Assembly (NCBI GenBank): GCA_945865485.1 | Contig: CAMBEC010000003.1 | Location: 1 to 64,000, forward strand | Source: Rickettsia typhi | GTDB taxonomy: Bacteria > Pseudomonadota > Alphaproteobacteria > Rickettsiales > Rickettsiaceae | Direction: 5' to 3' | Length of the DNA stretch: 64,000 bases | Shown here: positions 10,105 through 18,744 of the stretch, one piece after another | Layout: each line of letters opens with the position of its first letter | Numbering within the stretch: position 1 is the stretch's first letter | Program-made: the position numbers and the translations under genes | Notes under the pieces: model-generated | Told to the model about the DNA's origin: nothing | Databases searched by the model: none | What the model saw: the letters and a program-made list of their open reading frames with translations, nothing else

Positions 10105-11643
10105 TTATATAAAGCCTAAAAATTTTACTATCACTTGTTGTATAAAAAAGAATCCAACTACGCCAGATAGGCATAAAATAATACTAATAATCATGAATAT
10201 TGGCAATTTTTTCTCAGCCTCATAGTTTGAGCTGGTAACTCTATTTGTGCTTTCGTTCTCAGATGCTTCAACAAAATATGGTTTTAGTTTAAGGTGCAAA
10301 ATAAAATGTTCTGAAGCTGGGCGATAAATAAAAATAAGCATCTTTATTACATATGCAGCAGTAAACAGAGAGCTAATTAAAAGAATGGTAATCACAAGAA
10401 AGTTATTTTGTTCTGCAGCGGCAAGAAGAATATAAAACTTGCTTATAAAACCAGCAAATGGTGGGATACCAATTAGCGATAAGCCAGCTATCAGCATTAC
10501 AAAACTAGTTTTAGGCATGGTATTTTTTATTCCTACCAATTCACTTAAATTATAAGAATTCTTAACACTGTATATGTTGCCAGCTGCATAAAACATACAA
10601 ATCTTGGAAAAGGAGTGAGAAATCATGTGCATTACCGCTGCTACAAAACCTTTAGGCGAGAGTAAAAAGGCGCTTAGCAGCGCTATTGAGAGCTGATTAA
10701 TGGTTGAGTAAGCTAGTATCATCTTAATTTCATTAAAACGCAGTACCTGGAAAGAGCTATAAATTATTGTTACAATAGGGAGCAAAACTAGCCAATTATA
10801 ACTGGCAAATAATGTTTGCAAGTAAGCAATACCAAATACATAAGCGATAATTTTGTATGTGCAGAATAGCCCGGTTTTTACTACAACCACTGCATGAAGT
10901 AGAGCGCTGACTGGGTATGAGGCAACCATTGCAGATGGTAACCATCCATGCAGAGGAAAAAGTGCCGATTTTGCGGTACCAAAAATCATCATTAATAGTA
11001 GTATTATTGCGTACGAATCCTTAAAATGACCGGCAATAAATCCACCCTGTACAAAGTTGCCACCTCCTGTGTTAACATATATAATGATGATCGCTGGCAA
11101 GAGAAGTAGTAGCGCGCTAATCATCAGGATTTTTAAATACTTAAACAATCCTTGAGTAGATTTTTTATTAGTGGAATGAACAATCAATGGTATTGTAAAA
11201 AGCGTAAGCAGTTCATAGAAGATAAACATAGTGAATAGGTTGGCTGAAAGTGCGATAAAACTTCCGGTCATGATGCAGCAATTAAGAAAAAACAAAAATC
11301 TGTTGCTGTTCTTTATCTCATTAATTGCCAGGAATTTTATGGTATATAAGAGAGAACAAGTCCACAATACCGCTAGCAAATTTAAGAAAATCATGCCGAG
11401 TGACTCCAATCGCAGAGCGATAGAGTATTTGCCAAAGTCAAGTATAGTAAAGCTTGGCTCAATACCATTGAGAAATAAGTAATCAAGCATAAGTACATTA
11501 CACAGGAACGATACGCTTGTAGCAATTAGGAAGAAGCTTCGAACAGGAGAATCTTCTTTTGAGATGAAGGGAGTAATGAGATTAACTATACCGATAAATA
11601 TCGTCAGAATCACTAGAATATTTGGTCCGGCAAGTTGCATCAT
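10105..11643 (-). CDS. Proton-antiporter-like membrane subunit (NuoM/MrpD-type), second copy
   Basis: 512-residue multi-pass protein of the proton-conducting antiporter family. Recognisable pieces are FIFYELLTLFTIPLIVHS with the conserved helix-5 Glu, the LFPLHGWLPSAMVASYPVSALLHAVVVVKTGLF block (helices 7-8, with conserved Lys) and the later IGIPPFAGFISKFYIL. These residues form the ion path in complex I and Mrp proteins. It sits 4 bases upstream of a further homologue and about 150 bases downstream of mrpD. The start is either of two tandem ATG codons. Confidence 0.82.
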   Translation of the reverse strand: MMQLAGPNILVILTIFIGIVNLITPFISKEDSPVRSFFLIATSVSFLCNVLMLDYLFLNGIEPSFTILDFGKYSIALRLESLGMIFLNLLAVLWTCSLLYTIKFLAINEIKNSNRFLFFLNCCIMTGSFIALSANLFTMFIFYELLTLFTIPLIVHSTNKKSTQGLFKYLKILMISALLLLLPAIIIIYVNTGGGNFVQGGFIAGHFKDSYAIILLLMMIFGTAKSALFPLHGWLPSAMVASYPVSALLHAVVVVKTGLFCTYKIIAYVFGIAYLQTLFASYNWLVLLPIVTIIYSSFQVLRFNEIKMILAYSTINQLSIALLSAFLLSPKGFVAAVMHMISHSFSKICMFYAAGNIYSVKNSYNLSELVGIKNTMPKTSFVMLIAGLSLIGIPPFAGFISKFYILLAAAEQNNFLVITILLISSLFTAAYVIKMLIFIYRPASEHFILHLKLKPYFVEASENESTNRVTSSNYEAEKKLPIFMIISIILCLSGVVGFFFIQQVIVKFLGFI

Positions 11644-11795
11644 TTTTTTTGTTGATTATAAATATTTGTTATATCAGTTCTTGCTGAGTTAAAAATCATC
11701 GCTATGCTAAACTTGTTTCAGCATCTTCTTTTTGTCTCATGAATCCTGCGATAAATTCAGGAGAACTTATTGCAGTTTGTTTGTGCACCTAAAAT

Positions 11796-13256
11796 TCAAT
11801 TTACTATAACCGATTCGGTATAGCCAGCAAGCGTTGCCATATTATTCATATAAATAAGCGATATTATTTGAATTACAACTATTGCTGTTAGACCGTATAG
11901 TTTAGTTTCTATTTTTATTGTCTCATTATGATGCGGACTAAAAAAGATAGCTTTTGCCAGTCTTAAATGATAGAGAAGCGCAAGTAGTGAACCTAAAACT
12001 ACTATTATAAATTCTGTTATTAAATTTTTGCTAATTAGTAAATCAAACATATTTATTTTGATTAGAAACATACTCGTAATAGGCATGCCAGAACTGAACA
12101 ATAGACTAAAGGCCACAAGAGTTTTGAAAAAAGCACTCTTCTCTATATAGACAAAGTTTATAAATCTTAGATCTTCTTTTTTATTTTGGATGTGTGCAAC
12201 AATAGTAAATAACGCAATTTTATTTATTGCGTCAACAATCAACAATTGAAATAAAAGTCGTTTTGCTTCTGGAATGGTAATTAATAAAAATATATAGCCA
12301 ATTTGAGAAGCTGTGGAGTAGATAATGACTTTTTTGAAGTCGCGCGATCTAAGAGCTAAAAATGTACAGATTGCTATTGTGAAGATAGCGATTGGGCGGA
12401 AAATTAAGGATAAACTATTGATAATTGCTTCATTATCAATAGTAAAATGTATAAATCGTAAAGTAATATATACTCCTAAAATACTTGATATTGCAGCCAA
12501 GTATGAAAGTACAAATGGTGCGGTCGAAGAATAGGATCTGATCATCCAAAAGTGCATTGGGAAAAAAGCCATTTTTAGTATTACCCCAGTTATGAAAAAT
12601 GCCACAGCAGTTATTACTAATCTCGAATTATCGTTATTGCTTAAAATATTGGCTACATCAGAAATATTTAGGCTGCCTGTTAGTGCAAAAAGGAAGCCTA
12701 TACCTATTAGGATAAGCGTAGCACCAATTGTTCCCATTATTAAGTAATCAAATGCACCTATCAATGCTTTGGGCGATCTTCCTTTAGACATAAGTACATA
12801 AGTAGATAAGGATGAAATCTCAATAAATACATAAATATTAAAAAGATCATTTGTACTTATGACGCCTAGGTAGCCAACATGCGCAAATAGTAAAAGTGAA
12901 TAGAAAATATGCTGTTTACCATATTCTATATAGTTTGTAATAGTGACATTAATTAGCTCTTTGCCAAAGATAAGAAAAAATAGTAATACGGCATTTATAA
13001 AGATAATAACGGGTTGGTTTAGATGATCTAGCCTATATTCAATACCAATGGGTGCTGGCCAATTTCCAAAAGCATAAAAAATTTCATTCATTTTCGTTAG
13101 CTGAAGCGCATAAACTGAGAGCAACAAAGATAAAGACACGCTAATAATAGCTATTAGCCAGGCGGAAACTCTATTGAAGCTTAATACAGCAAAAAGTGCT
13201 CCAGCAAACGGAATCAGGATTTGTAACGCTGGGAAATGCTTTGCTAAAATATTCAT
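11796..13256 (-). CDS. mnhD: Mrp/Mnh-type Na+/H+ antiporter subunit D
   Basis: 486 residues, multi-pass, proton-conducting antiporter family. The pattern GVISTNDLFNIYVFIEISSLSTYVLMS near residues 120-145 is typical of MrpD, with the conserved helix-5 Glu, followed by LKMAFFPMHFWMIRSYSSTAPFVLSYLAA. It overlaps the upstream mnhC stop by 4 bases, as in canonical mrp operons. Works in the inner membrane as part of a cation/proton antiporter complex. About 150 bases separate it from the next subunit, the only real gap in the operon. Confidence 0.88.
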   Translation of the reverse strand: MNILAKHFPALQILIPFAGALFAVLSFNRVSAWLIAIISVSLSLLLSVYALQLTKMNEIFYAFGNWPAPIGIEYRLDHLNQPVIIFINAVLLFFLIFGKELINVTITNYIEYGKQHIFYSLLLFAHVGYLGVISTNDLFNIYVFIEISSLSTYVLMSKGRSPKALIGAFDYLIMGTIGATLILIGIGFLFALTGSLNISDVANILSNNDNSRLVITAVAFFITGVILKMAFFPMHFWMIRSYSSTAPFVLSYLAAISSILGVYITLRFIHFTIDNEAIINSLSLIFRPIAIFTIAICTFLALRSRDFKKVIIYSTASQIGYIFLLITIPEAKRLLFQLLIVDAINKIALFTIVAHIQNKKEDLRFINFVYIEKSAFFKTLVAFSLLFSSGMPITSMFLIKINMFDLLISKNLITEFIIVVLGSLLALLYHLRLAKAIFFSPHHNETIKIETKLYGLTAIVVIQIISLIYMNNMATLAGYTESVIVN

Positions 13257-13612
13257 AGTAGGGTGTTCCTTTGGTCTATCTCGCTTGCATTTACAGTGTT
13301 GTATTCACGTTTTATTTGATAAATTAAAGCAAGGCCAACAGACAGGGTAGCAAACCCAACGACTATTGCTGTTAGCATCAATACATGTGGTATCGGACTC
13401 GAGTATATGTGCGGGCAGTTTAATGTATTTTGGCAAATGTCTATAGGTACAATACCGTCTCTAGTTTTCCCAAGTGATATATAAAAAATGAGCACAGAGC
13501 TTTGGAATACACCAAGGCCAATAATTTTTCTTACGTAATTGTCACTAGTCAGCATTATAAACAAACCAGCGTTTAGTACAATTATGGCAAATATGTATAT
13601 CAAATGTTGCAT
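13253..13612 (-). CDS. mnhC: Mrp/Mnh-type antiporter subunit C (NuoK-like)
   Basis: 119 residues, three membrane spans, related to NuoK. Diagnostic are GLGVFQSSVLIFYISLGK and the third-helix block DPLPQALVLTAIVI-like segment, here SSPIPHVLMLTAIVVGFATLSVGLALI. The order B-C-D is that of standard mrp operons, and the ATG of mnhD overlaps the stop of this gene. Confidence 0.88.
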   Translation of the reverse strand: MQHLIYIFAIIVLNAGLFIMLTSDNYVRKIIGLGVFQSSVLIFYISLGKTRDGIVPIDICQNTLNCPHIYSSPIPHVLMLTAIVVGFATLSVGLALIYQIKREYNTVNASEIDQRNTLL

Positions 13613-13621
13613 TTTATAGGT

Positions 13622-14035
13622 TTAGTCCTCTCGAAGTAAAGTGTATATTAAGCACATCACTGATGAAACTGTAAGGCCAACACCAATTTCAATCAAAAAA
13701 ATTCCTAAATGTTGTCCGGCAATTGCATTGCTTTGAAGTGAGTTGTAGTTTAAGTAGTTATCGCTGAATATCAAAGAGACAACACCGGTTCCTGCATACA
13801 AAAACACTCCCATTACGCTGCATATTAGCAAAGCCTTGATAGAAATAAATCTTAAAAAATGCTCCTTACCAAAAACTAGTTCATATCCGATTATTCCTGT
13901 AGCAAAAATTACACCAGCTTGGAAGCCACCACCTGGTGATATTTCACCATTTAGTTGAATATAAATTGCATATAAAGTTATGTAGGGAATGATAAATGAT
14001 AATATAAGTTTTATTACTATAAAATCTTTAAGCAT
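13622..14035 (-). CDS. mnhB: Mrp/Mnh-type antiporter subunit B
   Basis: About 137 residues with four spans and the MnhB signature ISPGGGFQAGVIFATG near the first loop. I chose ATG at 14035, which gives the usual short N-terminus and has AGGA upstream; an ATG at 14056 is also possible and would overlap the previous gene more. It overlaps the DUF4040-type gene by 8 bases at its start. Confidence 0.88.
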   Translation of the reverse strand: MLKDFIVIKLILSFIIPYITLYAIYIQLNGEISPGGGFQAGVIFATGIIGYELVFGKEHFLRFISIKALLICSVMGVFLYAGTGVVSLIFSDNYLNYNSLQSNAIAGQHLGIFLIEIGVGLTVSSVMCLIYTLLRED

Positions 14036-14603
14036 GATTATTTTTCCTAGAAACAATTACTAACACAGCAAGACCAGCAATCAGAATAACTGTTGTTTCA
14101 CCGAGTGTATCGTAACCTCGGTAACTGGCAAGTATAGCTGCCACAAAGGATGGAATGGCTATATCGGTCCTTGTGTTTTGGAGATAGTATTTTGTTAAAT
14201 GTGTTTGTACCTCTGAATCTTGTGTGCCAAATGATGGTAAATCAAGGCTTATCCAGGTCAGTATAACCACAAAAAAGGAGCATAAAATTGCTGCTAATAG
14301 GGTATTTAATTTTTTTAATTTCCCAGTATCTTCTCCAACGATTTTGGCTACGTTAAGTAGGACGCAAGTTGATAAGCAAGCACCAAGTGCTGTCTCAGTC
14401 ATGGCTACATCAGGAGCATCCATGAATAAGTAGCATATACCGATGAACAAACTGAATACAGACATAATGATGATAGATTCAATTAAATTACGGCTTATGA
14501 TTAGCCAGAAACAAGTAATTAGCAAAACTAAAGATGCAATAAAAAGAAGCATCTCATCTAATACGAAGCTAATCTTAAAAGGTAGGGTAAAAAACTCTTC
14601 CAT
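14028..14603 (-). CDS. Antiporter subunit equal to MrpA C-terminus / MbhD-MbhE (DUF4040)
   Basis: 191 residues, about five spans. The segment FMDAPDVAMTETALGACLSTCVLLNVA is the hallmark of the MbhD/DUF4040 domain found at the C-terminus of MrpA, and the tail with YRGYDTLGETTVILIAGLAVLVI corresponds to MbhE. Here it is a separate gene, as in the Mbh-type arrangement, rather than fused to MrpA. It lies between mnhG and mnhB with almost no spacing. Confidence 0.85.
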   Translation of the reverse strand: MEEFFTLPFKISFVLDEMLLFIASLVLLITCFWLIISRNLIESIIIMSVFSLFIGICYLFMDAPDVAMTETALGACLSTCVLLNVAKIVGEDTGKLKKLNTLLAAILCSFFVVILTWISLDLPSFGTQDSEVQTHLTKYYLQNTRTDIAIPSFVAAILASYRGYDTLGETTVILIAGLAVLVIVSRKNNHA

Positions 14604-14608
14604 ATGAA

Positions 14609-14905
14609 TTACTTAATCCTCCCTTGTTTATCAATTTTATAAAGTAGTGATGACCTCCCAAGGGCAAAGGTCAATGCTGGATTTAAGATAAAGAGTACAA
14701 CTGTGATGGCTAATAACTTAAATGAAGAGCTGTAGCTATCTTGCAGCATAGCCAAACCGATTAAACAGAAAGGAATGCCGCAACATTCTATTACGCTTAC
14801 TGCATGTAACTTTGTATAAAAATCTGGAAAACGAAATAGGCCAACTATTCCTGATATAATGAAAAGTATCCCTATAAATATCATAATCCAACCGAGGTAT
14901 ATCAT
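14609..14905 (-). CDS. mnhG: Mrp/Mnh-type antiporter subunit G
   Basis: 98 residues, three spans. The family signature is seen in GLFRFPDFYTKLHAVSVIECCG. First gene of the minus-strand operon: its upstream side faces the GTA block, which is transcribed the other way. MrpE and MrpF, which usually stand before G, are not in this window, so the complex is either made with subunits encoded elsewhere or is reduced. Confidence 0.88.
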   Translation of the reverse strand: MIYLGWIMIFIGILFIISGIVGLFRFPDFYTKLHAVSVIECCGIPFCLIGLAMLQDSYSSSFKLLAITVVLFILNPALTFALGRSSLLYKIDKQGRIK

Positions 14906-15241
14906 AATACTATTCTCAATTTAATGACATTAAAGAATTATACAAATAATGCGATGGCAGTGACCATACGGGAGCAGGATCATTCCCATACGACGTATCA
15001 TTCGGAACTTAAGTCCATGATCTTTTGTCATCCTAGATCCTGATAGCTGCTTTCAGGATGACTATTAGTTTAATTTCTACATTATATTTTTCTAATATTC
15101 AAGAAGTACAAAGCAAGCACAGAATTATTTAATTTAATTCACTTTAGTCCTTAGTGATCAATAGATTATAGATAATATTATCAAATACCCGAGTTTTTTA
15201 GCGATCGGGGTTTATTATCTAACTTAATAAAGGGGGTTATT
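14906..15241. other. Divergent intergenic region between antiporter operon and GTA block
   Basis: Holds the promoters of both divergent units. An inverted repeat at 15027-15062 begins GTCATCCT and ends AGGATGAC. A good ribosome-binding site, AGGGGG, lies at about 15231-15236 just before the TTG start of the prohead protease. No gene is seen. Confidence 0.5.
15027..15062. repeat. Palindromic repeat, long variant
   Basis: GTCATCCT and AGGATGAC form 8-base perfect outer arms around a 20-base middle. It is a longer, degenerate relative of the 21-nt palindrome family found further right in this window. Confidence 0.55.
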
Positions 15242-15772
15242 TTGCAAAAGGGTTGGATAAGTCCAGAGTTTCTTATTAAATCAAGTAAGGCTGATAATAC
15301 AGTTATTATTGGATATGCAAGTGTTTTTGAAGTAACTGATAACCAAAATGATATTATTTTAAAAGGTGCTTTCAAAAATTCTGAAAGTCATAATGTTAAG
15401 TTGCTTTGGCAGCATGATGTTACCAAGCCAATAGGAGTTATTAAGTGTCTAGAAGAAGATGAATATGGTCTTAAAATTGAAGCTGAAATTAATAATAAAA
15501 CTTTATTAGGTTCTGAAGCTACTGCACTTATAAAGCAAAAAGCCGTCAGTGGCTTAAGTATTGGGTTTACCATCAAATCATCAGACTACAATAACCAAGG
15601 TTTGCGTCTTATTCATGACGTTGAGCTGATGGAAGTAAGTGTTGTTACCTTTCCGGCAAATAGGATGGCTGGAATTAACCAAATAAAGCAGCGGAGTTTA
15701 AATGATACAAACTTTAACTGCAGATCATTAGAAGAGCTAGCTTATTTAGTAAAGAAATTAGAAAAAATTTAG
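15242..15772 (+). CDS. GTA/HK97-type prohead protease
   Basis: 176 residues. HK97-family prohead (S78-type) serine protease that cleaves scaffold and capsid protein during head maturation; equals gp4 of the Rhodobacter GTA. Seen: the opening IIGYASVFEVTDNQNDIILKG, the catalytic His in LWQHD (about His58) and the catalytic Ser in VSGLSIGF (about Ser106), then VELMEVSVVTFPAN. It starts with TTG preceded by AGGGGG. The capsid gene follows after 7 bases. Portal and terminase genes, which would normally precede it, are absent from the window. Confidence 0.9.
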   Translation: MQKGWISPEFLIKSSKADNTVIIGYASVFEVTDNQNDIILKGAFKNSESHNVKLLWQHDVTKPIGVIKCLEEDEYGLKIEAEINNKTLLGSEATALIKQKAVSGLSIGFTIKSSDYNNQGLRLIHDVELMEVSVVTFPANRMAGINQIKQRSLNDTNFNCRSLEELAYLVKKLEKI

Positions 15773-15779
15773 GAGAAAT

Positions 15780-16841
15780 ATGCAAGAGAATGAAATACAA
15801 GCAATCGCATTTGACGTAAAAAAAATTTTGGCTAAAGAGTCAGGTGCGCAAATAAAAATCAATGAGATAGAGGATAGGATTAACAAAATGGATCATTATT
15901 TTTCAAACACCCATACAGATAATTTTTCAATTAACGAAGAAAAATCAGCGTTAGATAATTTTATACGTAAAGGGATAGAAAGCGATTTTATAACGAAATC
16001 TCTTAGTGGTGGAGCAGAAGAAGGAGGAATGCTAATCACTCCAACTTTAAGCCAAAAAATTATTTCGGGAATCAACACTAGGTCTCCAATGCGTCAAATT
16101 GCCTCTATAGAAACTATTTCGACAAGAGCCTTAGACATAATTATTGAAGATGGAAAATTTGTTTCTGGATGGATTGGAGAAGACAAAGCAAGGCCTGATA
16201 CAGATACCCCTAAATTGAAGAAAAAAACTATTCAAGTACATGAAATATATGCTCAACCAAAAGCTACTCAGAGCATTATCGATGATTCTGAGATAAATAT
16301 TGAAAATTGGTTGGCTGAGCGCTTGATAGACAGCTTTGTTAGGCTGGAAAACGAAGCTTTTATCACTGGAGATGGCGCTAACAAACCGAATGGTTTGCTA
16401 AAAGACCCTAAAGTGGAAGCTATAGCAGTTGGTGCAGCTGTTACGCCTGAAATGCTATTAAAGCTTATAAATACCCTTGATGATGGGTATCTTGCTAATG
16501 CTAGTTTTTTAATGAATCGTGGTACTTTATCAGCTATTCAATCCCTTCAAGATAAGACGGGGAGATTTATTTGGCAGCAATCACTTACTGCTCCATTAGA
16601 ACAAAGTATTTTTGGAATTCCTATTGTTATCGATTCTCATATGCCAGAGATAGGTGCTAACAGTTTATCAATTGCAATTGGCGATTTTGAGTCAGCATAT
16701 AAGATAATTGACAGGTCTGGAATTAACTTGATTAGGGATCCCTATACAGACAAGCCGTTTGTTAGGTTTTATGCTGTTAAAAGAGTTGGTGGTGATGTGG
16801 TAAATCCTGCCGCTATTAAATTTGCTAAGTTTTCCGTCTAA
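15780..16841 (+). CDS. GTA/HK97-type major capsid protein
   Basis: 353 residues, HK97-fold major capsid protein; equals gp5 of the Rhodobacter GTA. The first 65 or so residues look like a helical delta/scaffold domain, followed by SGGAEEGGMLITPTLSQKII, the usual beginning of the mature capsid. Later motifs such as EAFITGDGANKPNGLL and PIVIDSHMPEIGANSLSIAIGDF are typical. AGGAG at 15771-15775 overlaps the end of the protease gene. A hairpin with a T-run follows directly, which may separate high capsid expression from the genes downstream. Confidence 0.92.
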   Translation: MQENEIQAIAFDVKKILAKESGAQIKINEIEDRINKMDHYFSNTHTDNFSINEEKSALDNFIRKGIESDFITKSLSGGAEEGGMLITPTLSQKIISGINTRSPMRQIASIETISTRALDIIIEDGKFVSGWIGEDKARPDTDTPKLKKKTIQVHEIYAQPKATQSIIDDSEINIENWLAERLIDSFVRLENEAFITGDGANKPNGLLKDPKVEAIAVGAAVTPEMLLKLINTLDDGYLANASFLMNRGTLSAIQSLQDKTGRFIWQQSLTAPLEQSIFGIPIVIDSHMPEIGANSLSIAIGDFESAYKIIDRSGINLIRDPYTDKPFVRFYAVKRVGGDVVNPAAIKFAKFSV

Positions 16842-16850
16842 ATGTTATTG

Positions 16851-16878
16851 GGGCTGCTTTAAATAGCGGCCCTTTTTC
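16851..16878 (+). terminator. Terminator-like hairpin directly after the capsid gene
   Basis: Arms GGGCTGCT and AGCGGCCC (8 bp, one G-T pair) enclose a 6-base loop and are followed by TTTTTC. It sits 9 bases after the capsid stop and before the connector gene, in the middle of an otherwise plus-strand operon. Confidence 0.75.
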
Positions 16879-16892
16879 TATGGAGCACACAA

Positions 16893-17411
16893 ATGATCAT
16901 AAGCTATTTAGTAAAAGATATTACAGCTGAAGAGATTTGGCCATTAGAGGAGGTTAAAAATTACCTACGTATTTCCCATAAATATGACGATAATTTGATA
17001 CAAAGCCTTATTGAGTCAGCAACAGAAGCGGCGGAAAATTTTACCGGCCTTAGCATACATCAAAGGCGAATAGAGTATAAAATACAGAATGCTAAGAGTG
17101 ATTTTACTTTAAGATATCTGCCTATACTTAAGGTTGAGGAGGTTTATTTAGTTAAAAAAGAACAAAAAGAAAAAATTACGAACAAATTTGGTTATGCAAA
17201 TACTACTACTAATCGAGTTTATTTAAATGATGATTATGTCGGTCAAGATATAGAAATAGGTTATCTTGCAGGTCATAAGAAGATACCGAGTACTATAAGC
17301 CATGGAATACTTATGCATGTTGCATCTATGTACGAGCATTCAGAAAATGGAACAAACTTAAACTCTCAAATTCGAGATTTATATCTGCCATATAGAATTA
17401 TAAAGATTTAA
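16893..17411 (+). CDS. GTA/phage head-tail connector protein (gp6-like)
   Basis: 172 residues. The start region with WPLEEVKNYLRISHKYDDNLIQSLIESATEAAENFTG is the classic pattern of the HK97 gp6-like connector (QLRG family), which sits under the portal. GGAG lies about 10 bases before the ATG. It follows the capsid gene and its hairpin, and precedes the head-closure protein by 17 bases, as in other GTA clusters. Confidence 0.85.
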   Translation: MIISYLVKDITAEEIWPLEEVKNYLRISHKYDDNLIQSLIESATEAAENFTGLSIHQRRIEYKIQNAKSDFTLRYLPILKVEEVYLVKKEQKEKITNKFGYANTTTNRVYLNDDYVGQDIEIGYLAGHKKIPSTISHGILMHVASMYEHSENGTNLNSQIRDLYLPYRIIKI

Positions 17412-17428
17412 CCAAGTGAGTAGTAGAT

Positions 17429-17761
17429 ATGAAAAATTCTAAGATGATTTCTCAAATGGTTCATAAGATCATTTTTCTTAAAAATATTGCAAATTCTGAA
17501 ATAGATCAGCCAAAATGGGAGCAAGTAACGGAAAGTTTTGCTGAAGTGAAACCGGTATGTGACAACAGGTTTATCTTACTAGAAGGAATGCAGTTTGGCA
17601 ACGTTATCACAGAAGAGTATTTTCTTTTTACAACCAGGTTCATTAAAGACATTGATAAGACCATGCGTATTAGCTTTCATAATCAGATTTTTGAAATAAA
17701 AAGAATTATTGATGAAGACTCTAAAGGTAGAATGTTAGGAATAGTTGCCCTTAAGGTATGA
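17429..17761 (+). CDS. GTA/phage head-tail adaptor (head closure, gp7-like)
   Basis: 110 residues. Pattern of the phage head-closure/SPP1 gp16-like family: an opening that aligns with KIIFLKNIANSEIDQPKWEQVTESFAEVKPV, and a last part FHNQIFEIKRIIDEDSKGRMLGIVALKV. In the GTA particle this protein closes the head and joins the tail. The call rests on pattern and position between the connector and tail genes. Confidence 0.75.
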   Translation: MKNSKMISQMVHKIIFLKNIANSEIDQPKWEQVTESFAEVKPVCDNRFILLEGMQFGNVITEEYFLFTTRFIKDIDKTMRISFHNQIFEIKRIIDEDSKGRMLGIVALKV

Positions 17762-17841
17762 ATAAGTATAGTAAATTAATTATTTAAATAACTTACAAAA
17801 GTTGCTACTATAGGTTTAAATTTATAAAATTAGGAGAAAAT

Positions 17842-18588
17842 ATGAAAGAAACATTTAACCTTTTAGTATTGTGTTTAATTTTGTTCATAGCAAATGCTGC
17901 ATTAGCTGTCGAACTACCTAAGGATTTTGTTAATTTAAAAGAGATTGAGCCTTCTATTATTGAGAATCTTCGTTATTTTTCTAACGAAAATTTTATTGGT
18001 AGAAAAATAGATGGTTACAACGCAAATCGAGTAATTTTAACCCATAAAGCTGCCATAGCGTTAGTAAAAGTTCAACAAGAATTACTAAAAGACGGCTATT
18101 CTTTAGTTATATACGATGCATACCGTCCCCAAAGAGCGGTTGATCTTTTTATGAAATGGAGTAAGGATTCAGAAGATCAAATTGCCAAAGAAAAATACTA
18201 CCCCAATATTAATAAAGCTGATGTTTTTAAATTAGGATACGTTGCTGAAAAATCAGGCCACAGCCGAGGTAGCACTGTGGACTTATCAATAATAAAAGTA
18301 GGTGATTCCCTTAAACCCATTACCTTACAAAAGCGTCAGTTAAAAAATGGCAGTATTATACCTTTCTTGCATGATGGCACTGTGGATATGGGGTCGTCAT
18401 TTGACCTATTTGGAGAAGCCTCCCATCATGATAATAACTTAATTGAAAAAGAGTTCTTAGACCAACGTAATTATTTAAGAAGAGTAATGAAAAAAAATGG
18501 ATTTAATGACTATCAAGAAGAATGGTGGCATTACACTTTAAAAGATGAACCTTTTCCTGATACTTACTTTGATTTTATAGTTGAATAA
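17842..18588 (+). CDS. Secreted D-alanyl-D-alanine dipeptidase (VanX/DdpX-like, M15D)
   Basis: 248 residues with a Sec signal peptide (about 1-22, ending ANAALA). The mature part has the M15D zinc motif: SGHSRGSTVDLS gives His140 and Asp147, EEWWHY gives the catalytic Glu227 and the third zinc ligand His230, and YDAYRPQRAV gives the substrate Arg. The family cleaves D-Ala-D-Ala, either in peptidoglycan recycling or in glycopeptide resistance. Its own AGGAG precedes the ATG. It interrupts the GTA block between head-closure and tail genes, about 80 bases after one and 156 before the next. A role in wall turnover or in GTA release are both possible. Confidence 0.88.
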   Translation: MKETFNLLVLCLILFIANAALAVELPKDFVNLKEIEPSIIENLRYFSNENFIGRKIDGYNANRVILTHKAAIALVKVQQELLKDGYSLVIYDAYRPQRAVDLFMKWSKDSEDQIAKEKYYPNINKADVFKLGYVAEKSGHSRGSTVDLSIIKVGDSLKPITLQKRQLKNGSIIPFLHDGTVDMGSSFDLFGEASHHDNNLIEKEFLDQRNYLRRVMKKNGFNDYQEEWWHYTLKDEPFPDTYFDFIVE

Positions 18589-18624
18589 AGGGTTTAACTT
18601 ATATAACGAAACTTTACTCACCTG

Positions 18625-18636
18625 TGTAACGTTACA
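18625..18636. promoter_or_regulatory. Perfect 12-bp palindrome, possible operator
   Basis: TGTAACGTTACA is a perfect palindrome in the 156-base gap between the dipeptidase gene and the GTA tail genes. Such a short perfect dyad in a promoter-sized gap could bind a dimeric regulator, but no regulator can be named. Confidence 0.3.
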
Positions 18637-18744
18637 AGCTTCTTCAACTTATTTAAAACTACCAATAACCGTTGCTATCTGAGCTACTGTTAAAAGGTAA
18701 AAATAATAGCTAACAATTTTTAAATCCATATAGAAAAAAACATT

